This document shows, in pieces, positions 6,341 through 15,882 of a stretch of 36,892 bases of DNA. Each line of letters opens with the position of its first letter. Positions within the stretch are counted from its first letter, which is position 1. Under the pieces are notes generated by a model. It made no database searches, was not told the DNA's origin, and was given only the letters and a program-made list of their open reading frames with translations. The stretch comes from RGIG8709 sp045537065 (lineage in GTDB: Bacteria; Bacillota; Clostridia; Monoglobales; Monoglobaceae), in contig JAZSOT010000079.1 in assembly GCA_045537065.1 (NCBI GenBank), forward strand, positions 1 to 36,892, written 5' to 3'. The position numbers were made by a program, and so were the translations under genes.

Positions 6341-7726
6341 ATGTCAAACAAAACAAATGATGCGATTTATGATGCAAAACAGCTTGGAATTCTAAAAATG
6401 TTAGTTCTTGGATTTCAGCATATGTTTGCAATGTTTGGAGCAACTGTTTTAGTTCCACTTTTAACAGGCCTTGATATTGCAACAACATTGTTTATGGCAG
6501 GTATTGGAACACTTTTATTCCACATTTTAACAAAGTGTAAAGTTCCGGCTTTCCTTGGTTCTTCATTCGCTTTTCTTGGCGGTTATGGTGCTGTTGCTCC
6601 TCTTGCAGGTGCAAATGGTATGACAAATGCCCAGCTTCTTCCATATGCTTGTCTTGGTGTTGCTGCTGCCGGTCTTGTTTATCTTGTTCTTGCAGGACTT
6701 ATTAAATGGGCAGGAATAAAGAGGGTTATGAAATTTTTCCCACCGGTTGTAACCGGTCCTATCATTATTGCTATCGGACTTGGCCTTGCAGGAAGTGCAG
6801 TTTCTAACTGTCAAGCCAACTGGATTATGGCACTTATTGCTCTTGCTATTGTTATTGTTCTCAATATATTTGGTAAAGGTATGCTTAAGATAATTCCTAT
6901 TTTATGCGGCGTTGTGGGAAGTTGTCTTATAGCTGCATTACTTGCAGTTTTCTTTGGAGAAACAGTTGTTGGTGCTGATGGTGCATCATATATTACTATT
7001 GGTGGAAACGAAAGCCTAAAGCTTTTTTCAGTAGGAGCACTTGAGAACCTTAAAAATGCAGCTTGGATAGGATTTCCTATTAAATGGAACGGAACTGTTT
7101 TCGGTGGAATAGACTGGAAGAATTCTTCGTTGATAATCAGTTCAATAATTGCAATTGTTCCAATTTCACTTGCAACAATGATGGAACATATCGGAGATAT
7201 ATCTGCTATATCTTCAACAGTTGGCAAAAATTATATCGCTGATCCGGGACTCCACAGAACACTTATGGGTGACGGTCTTGCAACATCACTCTCAGCTGCT
7301 TTCGGTGGTCCTGCTAACACAACTTACGGGGAAAACACAGGTGTTCTTGTTTTGTCTAAAGTATATGACCCGATAGTTATCAGAATTGCAGCAGTTATAG
7401 CGGTTATTCTTTCTTTCTCGCCAAAGTTTGCAGCTGTTGTAAATCTTATTCCAACAGCTATTATCGGAGGTATTTCTTTTGTGCTTTATGGAATGATTTC
7501 TGCAATCGGTGTGAGAAATGTTGTTGAAAATAATGTTGATTTCACAAAAAGCCGTAATCTTATCATTGCAGCAATAATTCTTGTTTCATCACTTGGACTT
7601 GGTGCAACAACAATTGTATTGGGTAAAGTTACAATTTCACTTTCAGCACTTGCTGTTGCCTCGATTGTTGGTATTATCCTTAATGCTATTCTTCCGGGAA
7701 GAGATTTTGATTTTAATGACAAAGTA
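6341..7726 (+). CDS. uraA: Uracil permease (UraA/PyrP)
   Basis: A 462-residue nucleobase:cation symporter-2 family protein with about 12-14 hydrophobic helices. Signature segments include QHMFAMFGATVLVPLLTG near the N-terminus and the substrate region MMEHIGDISAIS followed by GGPANTTYGENTGVLVLSKV. The GGPANTTYGEN motif marks the uracil rather than the xanthine/urate branch. It imports uracil by proton symport for pyrimidine salvage. ATG 6341 is chosen over an in-frame GTG at 6332 because AAGGAG at 6327-6332 is eight bases before it. The coding sequence ends at the TAA of 7727-7729. pyrR follows, and the leader terminator suggests PyrR attenuation. Confidence 0.95.
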
Positions 7727-7756
7727 TAATTTGTAAAATTATAAGTATATGTAAAA

Positions 7757-7797
7757 TCGCCGCAAGGAAGAATTTCTTTGCGGCGAAAGTCGTTTTT
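7757..7797 (+). terminator. Strong hairpin between uraA and pyrR
   Basis: TCGCCGCAA (7757-7765) pairs with TTGCGGCGA (7778-7786) and extends inward by GGAA/TTCT pairing, giving a 13-bp stem with a GAAT loop. The T5 run at 7792-7796 starts five bases after the stem, so this may be an inefficient terminator or an mRNA processing or stability element that lowers pyrR expression relative to uraA. Confidence 0.55.
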
Positions 7798-7812
7798 GAC
7801 TCAGGAGGGAAT

Positions 7813-8355
7813 ATGAAATTTAAATCAAGATTACTTGATGAAAAAGCAATGGAAAGGGCAATTGTCAGAATTGCTCACGAGATTATTGAAAGAAATGAAA
7901 GTAACGATAATATAATATTAGTTGGTATAAAAACAAGAGGTATTCCGCTTGCGAATAGGATTAGAGAATGTATTTATAATAAGATAGACAGTTCAAAGGT
8001 AATCCCCACAGGCTCTCTTGATATAACAGATTTCAGGGATGATGTGAGAGAAAAAAGCAGAAGTGATATTCTAACGTTTTCTGATATATCAGAGGATATT
8101 AATAATAAGACAGTTGTTTTGATAGATGATGTTATATATACGGGGAGAACCATAAGAGCGGCACTTGATGCCCTTATTTATCTTGGCAGACCTGCTAAAA
8201 TTCAGCTTGCAGTTATGGTGGACAGAGGACACAGGGAACTGCCTATAAGACCTGATTATGTTGGAAAGAATATTCCTACATCAAGAAACGAAATTATAAA
8301 GGTTGGATTATCTGAAATTGATGGAACTGATTCTGTAGATATTTTTGAAAAATAG
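7813..8355 (+). CDS. pyrR: Bifunctional PyrR regulator / uracil phosphoribosyltransferase
   Basis: A 180-residue PyrR, the normal length. The PRPP-binding motif VVLIDDVIYTGRT is at 101-113, preceded by ILVGIKTRGIPLA (35-47) and the SLDITDFRDD region (68-77), and followed by VDRGHRELPIRPDYVGKN, all characteristic of PyrR. The protein binds pyr mRNA leaders with UMP and has phosphoribosyltransferase activity that converts uracil and PRPP to UMP. AGGAGGGAAT precedes the ATG. It lies downstream of uraA and 16 bases before mutS2. The uraA leader is its likely local target. Confidence 0.96.
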   Translation: MKFKSRLLDEKAMERAIVRIAHEIIERNESNDNIILVGIKTRGIPLANRIRECIYNKIDSSKVIPTGSLDITDFRDDVREKSRSDILTFSDISEDINNKTVVLIDDVIYTGRTIRAALDALIYLGRPAKIQLAVMVDRGHRELPIRPDYVGKNIPTSRNEIIKVGLSEIDGTDSVDIFEK

Positions 8356-8371
8356 AAATATGGAGATTGAG

Positions 8372-10732
8372 ATGGAATTTAAGGCACTTAAAACACTAGA
8401 ATTTGACAAAATAAGAGAAAAATTATCTGAATATGCGATTAATGAGGATGTAATAGAAAAAATATCAGGATTAAAACCGGAGGCAGATTATTCTGTCATA
8501 AAGGAAAAACTTTGTGAAACAGATGCCGCCCTTGTTTTGATGCTCAAATATTCTTTTCCTGAAATTTCCCGAATGAATAATCCTGAAGATTCTGTAAAAA
8601 GGATTAATGTGGGAGGGGTATTGTCAACAGCAGAGCTACTTAATATTGCGAAAATTTTAAATTGTGCAGATAACCTCAAAAAATTCTACACGGATAAGGA
8701 AGATTGTCTTTCAAAGTATTTTAATGAACTTAAATCTCATAAGGCAATAAGCGATGAAATCTCCCGAATTATATTAGGTGAAAATGAAATTTCGGATAAT
8801 GCAAGCAGTGAACTTTATTCCATCAGAAAAAAGATAAAAAATGAAGAGCAAAAAATAAAGAATACGCTGAATGATATGGTTCGTTCGGAGCATTACAAAA
8901 GGTTTTTACAGGATAGTATTGTAACTGTGAAGGCAGGAAGATATGTTGTACCTGTTAAGGCGGAATACAGAAACGAAATTCCCGGAATTGTTCATGATAT
9001 ATCTGCATCGGGTGGAACTTTGTTTATAGAACCTCAAAGTTCGGTTAACGCTAATAATACATTGAACGAATTGGCGATAAATGAAAAAAGGGAAATTGAA
9101 AAAATTCTGCTTGAATTAACTTTGAATGTTGCTAATATAAAAGACGACTTGACTGAAAATTTTGATGTTTTGTGTGAACTGGAATTTATTTTTGCAAAAG
9201 CAAAGCTTGCAAGACAGCAAAAGGCTGTTATGCCAATTATGAATGATAGGGGAAGAATAAACATAATAAACGGAAGACACCCATTGATTTCCCCTGATAA
9301 AGTTGTTCCCGAGAATGTTAATCTTGGAATTGATTTTGACAGCTTAATTGTAACAGGGCCTAATACCGGGGGTAAGACCGTTGTTCTAAAGACAGTTGGT
9401 CTATTTACTCTTATGGCACAATCAGGACTTTTGGTTCCTGCTGATGATAACACAGAGCTTTCGTTTTTTGAAAATGTCTTTGCAGATATTGGAGATGAGC
9501 AGAGTATAGAACAAAGTTTATCTACTTTTTCTTCACATATGAAAAATATTGTAAGCATAATTGATAATATAACTCCGGATTCACTGGTTCTTTTTGATGA
9601 ATTAGGAGCAGGAACAGACCCCACAGAGGGAGCGGCTCTTGCAGGGGCTATACTTGAATATGTTAGAAAAATAGGGGCAAAGACTATAGCTACAACTCAT
9701 TACAGTGAGCTAAAGCTATATGCACTTTCTACCGACAGGGTTGAAAACGGTTCTTTGGAATTTAATGTAGAAACTTTAAGCCCAACATACAGACTTTTAA
9801 TTGGAATACCGGGAAAGAGTAATGCGTTTGCCATTTCAAAGAAATTAGGTTTGTCTGATTATATTATAGAAAGGGCAAAAGAAAAAATTTCTGATGACAA
9901 TGTTAAATTTGAAGACGTGTTAGCAAGAATTGAAAAAGACAGACAAATTGCAGAAGAAAGAAGATATGAACAGGAAACCTTAAAAGCAGAGATTGATGAG
10001 CTTAAGACAGAACTTTTAAAAGAAAGAGAAAACTTTGAAAAGAAAAAAGCAAAAATAATTGAAAAAGCAAACGAAAAGGCTGCAAAAATTATTGAAGATA
10101 CAAGGGCGGAAACTGAAGAGCTTTTATCCGAAATGAAAACTTTGAAACGCCAGAAAGAAGAAAAAGATACAATAAAGGCGATGGAAGAGGTCAAAAAGGA
10201 GCTTAACATAAAGCTGAAAAAAGCAAAGTCACAGCCAAAGCCTGTGCAGGCAAGAAAAAACAGTGCAAATATTAACACCCTGAAACCTGGGGCAACCGTT
10301 TTGATTGTTGACCTTAATGATAAGGGAACTGTTATTAGTATAAATAAAAAAGATGAAACCTGCGTTATTCAGATGGGAATTATGAAAACCGTGTCTAAAA
10401 TATCAAATCTTGTTGTTTTAGAAGATGAGACACCGGAAAATATAAAAAAATATATGCCGAGAAAAACTGCTGAAAAAACAATAACAGCAGTTAAAACAGA
10501 TGTTGATTTAAGGGGTATGAATTTAGAAGAGGCTCTTGAAGAAACAGATATGTTCCTTGACAGAAGCGTGTTAAGCGGAATAAAAAATGTAACCCTTATA
10601 CACGGAAAGGGTACCGGAATTTTAAGGAGCGGTATTCAGGATATGCTAAGACATCATCCTCATGTTAAGAGTTTCAGGAACGGAAGATTTGGAGAAGGGG
10701 AAAACGGAGTTACAATTGTTGAACTTAAATAG
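8372..10732 (+). CDS. mutS2: Endonuclease MutS2 (RqcU)
   Basis: 786 residues, almost identical in length to Bacillus MutS2. The order is an N-terminal core and lever region, the ABC-type ATPase with Walker A GPNTGGKT at 329-336 and Walker B LVLFDELGAGTDPTEG near 405-420, a long charged coiled coil (about 505-625), a KOW-like segment (LKPGATVLIVDLNDKGTV) and a C-terminal Smr nuclease domain (about 705-786; VDLRGMNLEEAL, LIHGKGTGILRSGI). MutS2 suppresses recombination and, in Bacillus, splits collided ribosomes for quality control. I chose ATG 8372 because GGAG at 8362-8365 is six bases before it; a TTG at 8345 and an ATG at 8360 are in frame. Confidence 0.96.
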   Translation: MEFKALKTLEFDKIREKLSEYAINEDVIEKISGLKPEADYSVIKEKLCETDAALVLMLKYSFPEISRMNNPEDSVKRINVGGVLSTAELLNIAKILNCADNLKKFYTDKEDCLSKYFNELKSHKAISDEISRIILGENEISDNASSELYSIRKKIKNEEQKIKNTLNDMVRSEHYKRFLQDSIVTVKAGRYVVPVKAEYRNEIPGIVHDISASGGTLFIEPQSSVNANNTLNELAINEKREIEKILLELTLNVANIKDDLTENFDVLCELEFIFAKAKLARQQKAVMPIMNDRGRINIINGRHPLISPDKVVPENVNLGIDFDSLIVTGPNTGGKTVVLKTVGLFTLMAQSGLLVPADDNTELSFFENVFADIGDEQSIEQSLSTFSSHMKNIVSIIDNITPDSLVLFDELGAGTDPTEGAALAGAILEYVRKIGAKTIATTHYSELKLYALSTDRVENGSLEFNVETLSPTYRLLIGIPGKSNAFAISKKLGLSDYIIERAKEKISDDNVKFEDVLARIEKDRQIAEERRYEQETLKAEIDELKTELLKERENFEKKKAKIIEKANEKAAKIIEDTRAETEELLSEMKTLKRQKEEKDTIKAMEEVKKELNIKLKKAKSQPKPVQARKNSANINTLKPGATVLIVDLNDKGTVISINKKDETCVIQMGIMKTVSKISNLVVLEDETPENIKKYMPRKTAEKTITAVKTDVDLRGMNLEEALEETDMFLDRSVLSGIKNVTLIHGKGTGILRSGIQDMLRHHPHVKSFRNGRFGEGENGVTIVELK

Positions 10733-10756
10733 CATTTTAACCGGAGAGGCAGACTA

Positions 10757-11221
10757 ATGAAAAATCTTACTTGTTGTTTTACCGGGCATAGAGATATTAA
10801 AGCTGAAGATGTGCCTGAAATAAAAAAGAATATATCAGCAGAAATTGAAAGTCTTATAAAAAGAGGCATTATCTATTATGGCTGCGGAGGTGCTCTTGGC
10901 TTTGATACACTTGCAGCAGAAGCCGTTCTTGAGCTGAAAGAAAAATATAATAATATTAGACTTATTCTTGTTCTTCCCTGCAAAGACCAAAGTGATTCAT
11001 GGGATAGAGAGGATAAGATGAAATATGATGATATAATGAAAAGGGCGGATAAGGTCATTTATACCTCCGAGAAATACCACAGAGGATGTATGCAGAAAAG
11101 AAACAGACATTTGGTGGACCACAGTTGTGTGTGTATAGCATATGTGAGGAAAAGCAGAGGAGGTAGTGTATATACCTTGAAATATGCCGATGAAAACGGA
11201 CTTGAAATTATTTTTGTGTGA
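10757..11221 (+). CDS. YpsA/DUF1273 family SLOG-type protein
   Basis: A 154-residue protein beginning with the hallmark CCFTGHRDI, followed by a Rossmann-like fold with YGCGGALGFDTLAAEAVLELK and LILVLPCKDQSD, and ending HLVDHSCVCIAYVRKSRGGS. These are features of the DUF1273/YpsA branch of the SLOG (DprA/LOG-like) superfamily, thought to bind nucleotide-like ligands. Bacillus YpsA is linked to cell division and oxidative stress. The gene is 24 bases after mutS2, preceded by GGAGAGG, and is the last gene before the recJ promoter region. The substrate is unknown. Confidence 0.85.
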   Translation: MKNLTCCFTGHRDIKAEDVPEIKKNISAEIESLIKRGIIYYGCGGALGFDTLAAEAVLELKEKYNNIRLILVLPCKDQSDSWDREDKMKYDDIMKRADKVIYTSEKYHRGCMQKRNRHLVDHSCVCIAYVRKSRGGSVYTLKYADENGLEIIFV

Positions 11222-11292
11222 TTTATATTTGTTATTTCGTTCATATATAGAAAGCTTTCATTGTTGAATTTGACAATAATAACAAAAAAGTG

Positions 11293-11321
11293 TTGTAATT
11301 TATGTATATTCGTGATAAAAT
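11293..11321 (+). promoter_or_regulatory. Candidate sigma-A promoter of recJ
   Basis: TTGTAA (11293-11298) and TAAAAT (11316-11321) are separated by 17 bases. A TTGACA at 11270-11275 lies further upstream but has only a poor -10 partner at the right distance. Confidence 0.5.
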
Positions 11322-11358
11322 ATACCTTATGTAGAAAAAAATAATTGGGAGAGGCAAT

Positions 11359-13065
11359 ATGTTACAGAAGAAGTGGTTAATAAAAGAATTTGATAAGGAC
11401 CGTGTTATTGACATCTCTAAGGAATTGCACATTTCACCGATAACTGCTATTATTTTGTATAACAGGGGTATTCGTGAGACAGAAGATATTAAAAATTTTT
11501 TGAATGCAGATTGTAAATGCCTTCACGATCCATATCTTTTAAAGAATATGGATAAAGCTGTTGAAAGAATAAACACTGCAATAAAAAATGGTGAAAAGGT
11601 TACTATATACGGCGATTACGATGTTGATGGAATAACAAGTATAGCTATTTTATACAAGCATTTATCAAGGCTTGGTATAGAAGTAGATTACTATGTTCCG
11701 GACCGTATTCAGGAAGGATATGGTGTAAATATTGAGGCTCTCGATAAAATTAAGGCAAAAGGTACAAGCCTTATTATTACCGTTGATACAGGTATAACTG
11801 CTGTTGAGGAAACAGAATATGCCAAAAAACTAGGTATGGATATTATAATAACCGATCACCACGAATGCAAAGAACAGATACCTGATGCATATGCCACGAT
11901 TGACCCTAAGAGAAAGGATTGCAGTTATCCTTTTAAAAATCTTGCAGGAGTTGGTGTTGCGTTTAAATTAATACAAGCTCTTGAGGGCTCATCTGATGTA
12001 AAATCCTTGATGGAAATGTATTCAGACTTTGTTTGTCTTGGCACAGTAGCAGATATTTCTCCCTTGATTGATGAAAACAGAGTGTTAGTAAAAGAAGGGT
12101 TAAACAGATTTAATTTCACAGATAATATTGGACTCAGGGCTTTAATAGATGTTTCAACAAATAATTCAAAGGCAATTACAACATCAACTATAGGATATAT
12201 AATTGCTCCAAGAATTAATGCCAGCGGAAGACTTGGCTGTGCGTCAAGAAGTGTTGAAATGTTTTTGACTGACAGCAAAGAAAGAGCATATGAACTTGCG
12301 AATGATTTGTGTAAAGAAAACATTATAAGACAGCAGACTGAACAAATGATGTTTGCTGAAGCACTTGAATATATCGAAAATCATCCAGAAATTAAAGATG
12401 ACAAAATTCTGGTTATTCCTCACGAAAATTGGCATCACGGAATTGTGGGAATAGTTTCTTCAAAAATCACAGAAAAATTCTATAAACCATCTATCCTGTT
12501 TGCTATTGATGGAGATGAGGCTAAAGGTTCAGGCAGAAGTATCAATGGGTATAACTTGTTTGAAGCACTGGAAAACTCTTCAGAGTTACTTGTTAAATTC
12601 GGAGGACACGAGCTTGCGGCGGGGCTTTCTATAAAGACGGAAAATATAGATAAATTCAGAGAATTAATAAACAGTTACACGCCCAAACAGTTGACAGAGG
12701 AGGCTATGCTTCCTACAGTTTCGATTGATGCCGTTATAAAGGTTGCATATATAAATCTTGACACAGTTGATGATATAAATAAGCTTCAACCCTTTGGCGT
12801 TGAAAATCCGACACCGGTTTTTGCTACAAAAAATGTTAAAATTCATAAAATCAGCACAATGAGTGAGGGCAGACATCTCAGAATGACATTGCTTAAAGAT
12901 AATAAGTTTATTGATGCTGTTGGTTTTGGAATGGGTGAGCATTTTAATTATCTAAACGAAGGTGACTTTGTTGATGTTGCCTTTGGTATAGATATCAACG
13001 ATTATAAAGGTTTTCAGAATGTTCAGCTTATATTGAAGGACATAAAATTGACGGAAGTGAATTAA
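11359..13065 (+). CDS. recJ: Single-stranded DNA exonuclease RecJ
   Basis: 568 residues with the DHH phosphoesterase core. Motif I, YGDYDVDG, is at 84-91; VDTG at 142-145; DHH at 166-168; and the GVGVAFKLIQAL block follows. The DHHA1 region carries the GRINASGRLGCA-like segment (as PRINASGRLGCA) and KGSGRSINGYNLFEAL with FGGHELAAG, then an OB-fold C-terminus. RecJ degrades single-stranded DNA 5' to 3' in recombination and repair. It is close to the E. coli length and lacks the extra C-terminal domain of Bacillus RecJ. The rel start codon follows its stop immediately, so the two are translationally coupled. Confidence 0.95.
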   Translation: MLQKKWLIKEFDKDRVIDISKELHISPITAIILYNRGIRETEDIKNFLNADCKCLHDPYLLKNMDKAVERINTAIKNGEKVTIYGDYDVDGITSIAILYKHLSRLGIEVDYYVPDRIQEGYGVNIEALDKIKAKGTSLIITVDTGITAVEETEYAKKLGMDIIITDHHECKEQIPDAYATIDPKRKDCSYPFKNLAGVGVAFKLIQALEGSSDVKSLMEMYSDFVCLGTVADISPLIDENRVLVKEGLNRFNFTDNIGLRALIDVSTNNSKAITTSTIGYIIAPRINASGRLGCASRSVEMFLTDSKERAYELANDLCKENIIRQQTEQMMFAEALEYIENHPEIKDDKILVIPHENWHHGIVGIVSSKITEKFYKPSILFAIDGDEAKGSGRSINGYNLFEALENSSELLVKFGGHELAAGLSIKTENIDKFRELINSYTPKQLTEEAMLPTVSIDAVIKVAYINLDTVDDINKLQPFGVENPTPVFATKNVKIHKISTMSEGRHLRMTLLKDNKFIDAVGFGMGEHFNYLNEGDFVDVAFGIDINDYKGFQNVQLILKDIKLTEVN

Positions 13066-15246
13066 TTGATTAAAACGGATTTTGAAAGCTTGAAACAAAA
13101 AATTGAAAAGTATAATCCTACGGGAGATTTTGAACTGCTGAAAAAGGCATATGATTTATGTGTTAACAGCCACAGCGGTCAATTCAGAGCATCGGGTGAG
13201 CCGTTTTCGTCTCATCCTATTGCTGTTGCCAATATTATTGCTGATATGGAACTTGATGTAAGCTCTGTTGCCGCGGCTCTTCTTCACGATGTTGTTGAAG
13301 ATACAGATGCAACAGAAATGGATATAAAAAGAGAATTTGGCCAGACTATAGAGCTTTTGGTTTCAGGGGTTACAAAGCTTGGTAAAATTCCATATTACAC
13401 AAAAGAGGAACAACAGGTAGAAAGCCTGAGAAAAATGTTTCTTGCTATGGCAAAGGATGTCAGAGTTATAGTTATAAAGCTTGCGGACAGGCTTCATAAT
13501 ATGAGAACTATGAAGAGTATGCCCGAGGATAAGCAAAGACAAAAGGCACGTGAAACACTTGAGGTTTATGCACCTCTTGCTCACAGACTTGGTATGTCGA
13601 AAATCAAGTGGGAACTTGAAGATTTGTCTCTTAGGTACATTGACCCGATTGGTTATTATGAAATAGTTGATAATATCTCTCAAAAAAGGGATGAAAGAGA
13701 AAAATATATTTCTGAGATAATAAGTATTCTTGAGAAACGTCTCACAGAGCTTAATATTAAAGCTCACATTGAGGGCAGGGCAAAGCATTTTTACAGTATA
13801 TACAGAAAAATGTTTATGCAGAATAAAACGATTGATGAAATATATGACTTGTTTGCAGTTCGTGTTATTGTTGATGACGTTTCGGATTGCTATGGTGTAC
13901 TTGGCATGGTGCATGACCTGTTTAAGCCTATTCCTGGCAGGTTTAAGGATTATATTGCAATGCCGAAGCCTAATATGTATCAGTCGCTCCATTCAACACT
14001 TATCGGACCAAGCGGAACAAGCTTTGAAATACAGATAAGAACATGGGATATGCATAACACGGCAGAAAACGGTATTGCTGCCCATTGGAAATATAAAGAG
14101 GGAAAAAAGGGCAGCGACGAGCTTGATGACAAGCTGAACTGGATTAAACAGCTTCTTGAAATCCAAAAGGATATGACGGATGCTGAGGATTTTTATAATA
14201 CATTAAAAATTGATATGTTCAGTGATGAGGTTTTTGTGTTTACTCCAAAGGGAGAGGTTGTAAACCTTCCTGCAGGGTCAACTCCTATTGACTTTGCTTA
14301 TGCAATACACAGTGCCATAGGTAACAAAATGAATGGCGCAAAAATCAACGGGAAGATTGTCACCTTGGACTATAAGCTTGTAAATGGTGATATTATTGAG
14401 ATAATAACGTCCAATAGTGTTCACGGACCAAACCTTGATTGGCTGAAAATAGCAAAAACTTCTCAGGCGAGAAATAAGATAAACCAGTGGTTTAAAAAAG
14501 AAAACAGAACAGAAAATATAGAAAAAGGCAAAGAAATTTTAGAGAAAGAGTTGAAAAAAGCTATGCTTCCTCTAAAGTTTATGTCTGATTCAGATATAAT
14601 TAATCCTCTACTTAAAAAATATGGATTTCGTTCAGAAGAGGATATGTATGCAACCCTTGGTTATGGCGGTTCTAACGCAGGGAAGTTTTTAACTAAATTT
14701 AAAGAAGAATGTAGAAAACAAATACCTGTTCAGGAAGCTCCGACATCATTTGTTGCGGAGCAAATTGTAAAAAAGACAAAAAAACCAAATACCAGCGGTG
14801 TTGTAGTTGAGGGAATAGAAAACTGTCTTATAAGACTTTCTCACTGCTGTGCACCAGTACCTGGTGATGAAATAGTGGGGTATATCACAAGAGGCAGAGG
14901 AATTGCTGTTCACAGAGCAAATTGTATGAATATAAACCCATCCAATTTGTCAGAAGAGGAAAAAAGCAGATTTGTCAATGTTCATTGGGATGATGCTGTT
15001 GAAACTGACTTCCAGGTAAATATGACACTCACTGCAAATGACAGGGCTTCTCTTCTTGCGGATGTTGTTGCAGTTATAGGTGAATACAAGATTTATCTTA
15101 ACAATCTTAATGCAAGAACAGCTAAAAATAATGTAGCTATAATTGAGATGACACTCGAAATTAAAAATATGGACCAGCTTTCAAAAATTATGAATGCCTT
15201 AAAGCAGGTTGATGGAGTTATATCGGTTGTCAGAAGAAAACAATAG
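13066..15246 (+). CDS. relA: Bifunctional (p)ppGpp synthetase/hydrolase Rel
   Basis: A 726-residue long RSH protein. The N-terminal HD hydrolase domain keeps the HDVVED motif (74-79), so hydrolysis is probably active. The synthetase domain follows (about 230-345; RFKDYIAMPKPNMYQSLHST and FEIQIRTWDMHNTAENG), then TGS (about 390-455), a zinc-finger/helical region with LSHCCAPVPGDEIVGY, and a C-terminal ACT domain. It controls the stringent response. The start is a TTG placed directly after the recJ stop, with GGAAG inside the end of recJ as ribosome binding site. The apt gene usually found between recJ and rel is absent. Confidence 0.96.
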   Translation: MIKTDFESLKQKIEKYNPTGDFELLKKAYDLCVNSHSGQFRASGEPFSSHPIAVANIIADMELDVSSVAAALLHDVVEDTDATEMDIKREFGQTIELLVSGVTKLGKIPYYTKEEQQVESLRKMFLAMAKDVRVIVIKLADRLHNMRTMKSMPEDKQRQKARETLEVYAPLAHRLGMSKIKWELEDLSLRYIDPIGYYEIVDNISQKRDEREKYISEIISILEKRLTELNIKAHIEGRAKHFYSIYRKMFMQNKTIDEIYDLFAVRVIVDDVSDCYGVLGMVHDLFKPIPGRFKDYIAMPKPNMYQSLHSTLIGPSGTSFEIQIRTWDMHNTAENGIAAHWKYKEGKKGSDELDDKLNWIKQLLEIQKDMTDAEDFYNTLKIDMFSDEVFVFTPKGEVVNLPAGSTPIDFAYAIHSAIGNKMNGAKINGKIVTLDYKLVNGDIIEIITSNSVHGPNLDWLKIAKTSQARNKINQWFKKENRTENIEKGKEILEKELKKAMLPLKFMSDSDIINPLLKKYGFRSEEDMYATLGYGGSNAGKFLTKFKEECRKQIPVQEAPTSFVAEQIVKKTKKPNTSGVVVEGIENCLIRLSHCCAPVPGDEIVGYITRGRGIAVHRANCMNINPSNLSEEEKSRFVNVHWDDAVETDFQVNMTLTANDRASLLADVVAVIGEYKIYLNNLNARTAKNNVAIIEMTLEIKNMDQLSKIMNALKQVDGVISVVRRKQ

Positions 15247-15261
15247 TAATTGGAGCATTTT

Positions 15262-15882
15262 ATGAAAGTAAAAAGATTTACTTATGGCAGTTGTGTTGCA
15301 AACAGTTATGTTTTAACAAAGGAAAATTCAAATAAGGCTGTTATAATAGACTGTTGCGGTGCAAATAGAAAAATACTTGATTATATTTCAGAATGCGGAT
15401 GCGAGCTTTCTGCTATATTGCTTACTCACGGTCACTTTGACCATATTGAGGGAGTCAGGGAATTAAGAGAGCTGACCGGTGCGAAAATATACATTTTTAA
15501 TACTGAAAACAGATTTTTATTTGACAAAAACCTTAACCTATCAAATTCGGAGGATTGGACTGAGGATGAAAGTTGTTCAGCGGATTTTCTTCTTAGTGAC
15601 GGAGATGTTATAAAAGTCGGAGATTTTGAGATTCAGGTTATTCATACGCCGGGACATACATCAGGCTCTGTGTGTTATAAGATTGGGAATGAAATTTTCA
15701 CAGGGGATACTCTTTTTAAACAGAGCATTGGAAGAAGTGATTTTCCAACAGGGGATTATAATGTAGAAATTGATTCTATATATAACAAGCTTTTTTCTCT
15801 TGAAAATGACACAAAGGTATATCCGGGACACGGGTTTTCAACTACTATTGGAAAAGAAAAGGAGGAAAATCCTTTTTTATGA
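15262..15882 (+). CDS. MBL-fold metallohydrolase (YcbL/glyoxalase II-like)
   Basis: A 206-residue metallo-beta-lactamase-fold protein. The metal-binding motif THGHFDH is at 55-61; IHTPGHTSGSVCY and FTGDTLF supply the further His and Asp ligands; the end VYPGHGFSTTIGKEKEENPFL is typical of the group. Related enzymes hydrolyse glutathione or other thiolesters, but the substrate here is unknown. ATG 15262 has GGAG six bases before it; a TTG at 15250 is in frame. A gene of this family between rel and hemZ is a common clostridial arrangement. Its stop overlaps the hemZ start by four bases (ATGA). Confidence 0.9.
   Translation: MKVKRFTYGSCVANSYVLTKENSNKAVIIDCCGANRKILDYISECGCELSAILLTHGHFDHIEGVRELRELTGAKIYIFNTENRFLFDKNLNLSNSEDWTEDESCSADFLLSDGDVIKVGDFEIQVIHTPGHTSGSVCYKIGNEIFTGDTLFKQSIGRSDFPTGDYNVEIDSIYNKLFSLENDTKVYPGHGFSTTIGKEKEENPFL

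Noticed and set aside
13363..13992. 209-codon minus-strand frame inside rel
   Set aside because: Antisense to the conserved HD and synthetase domains, with no recognisable protein features.
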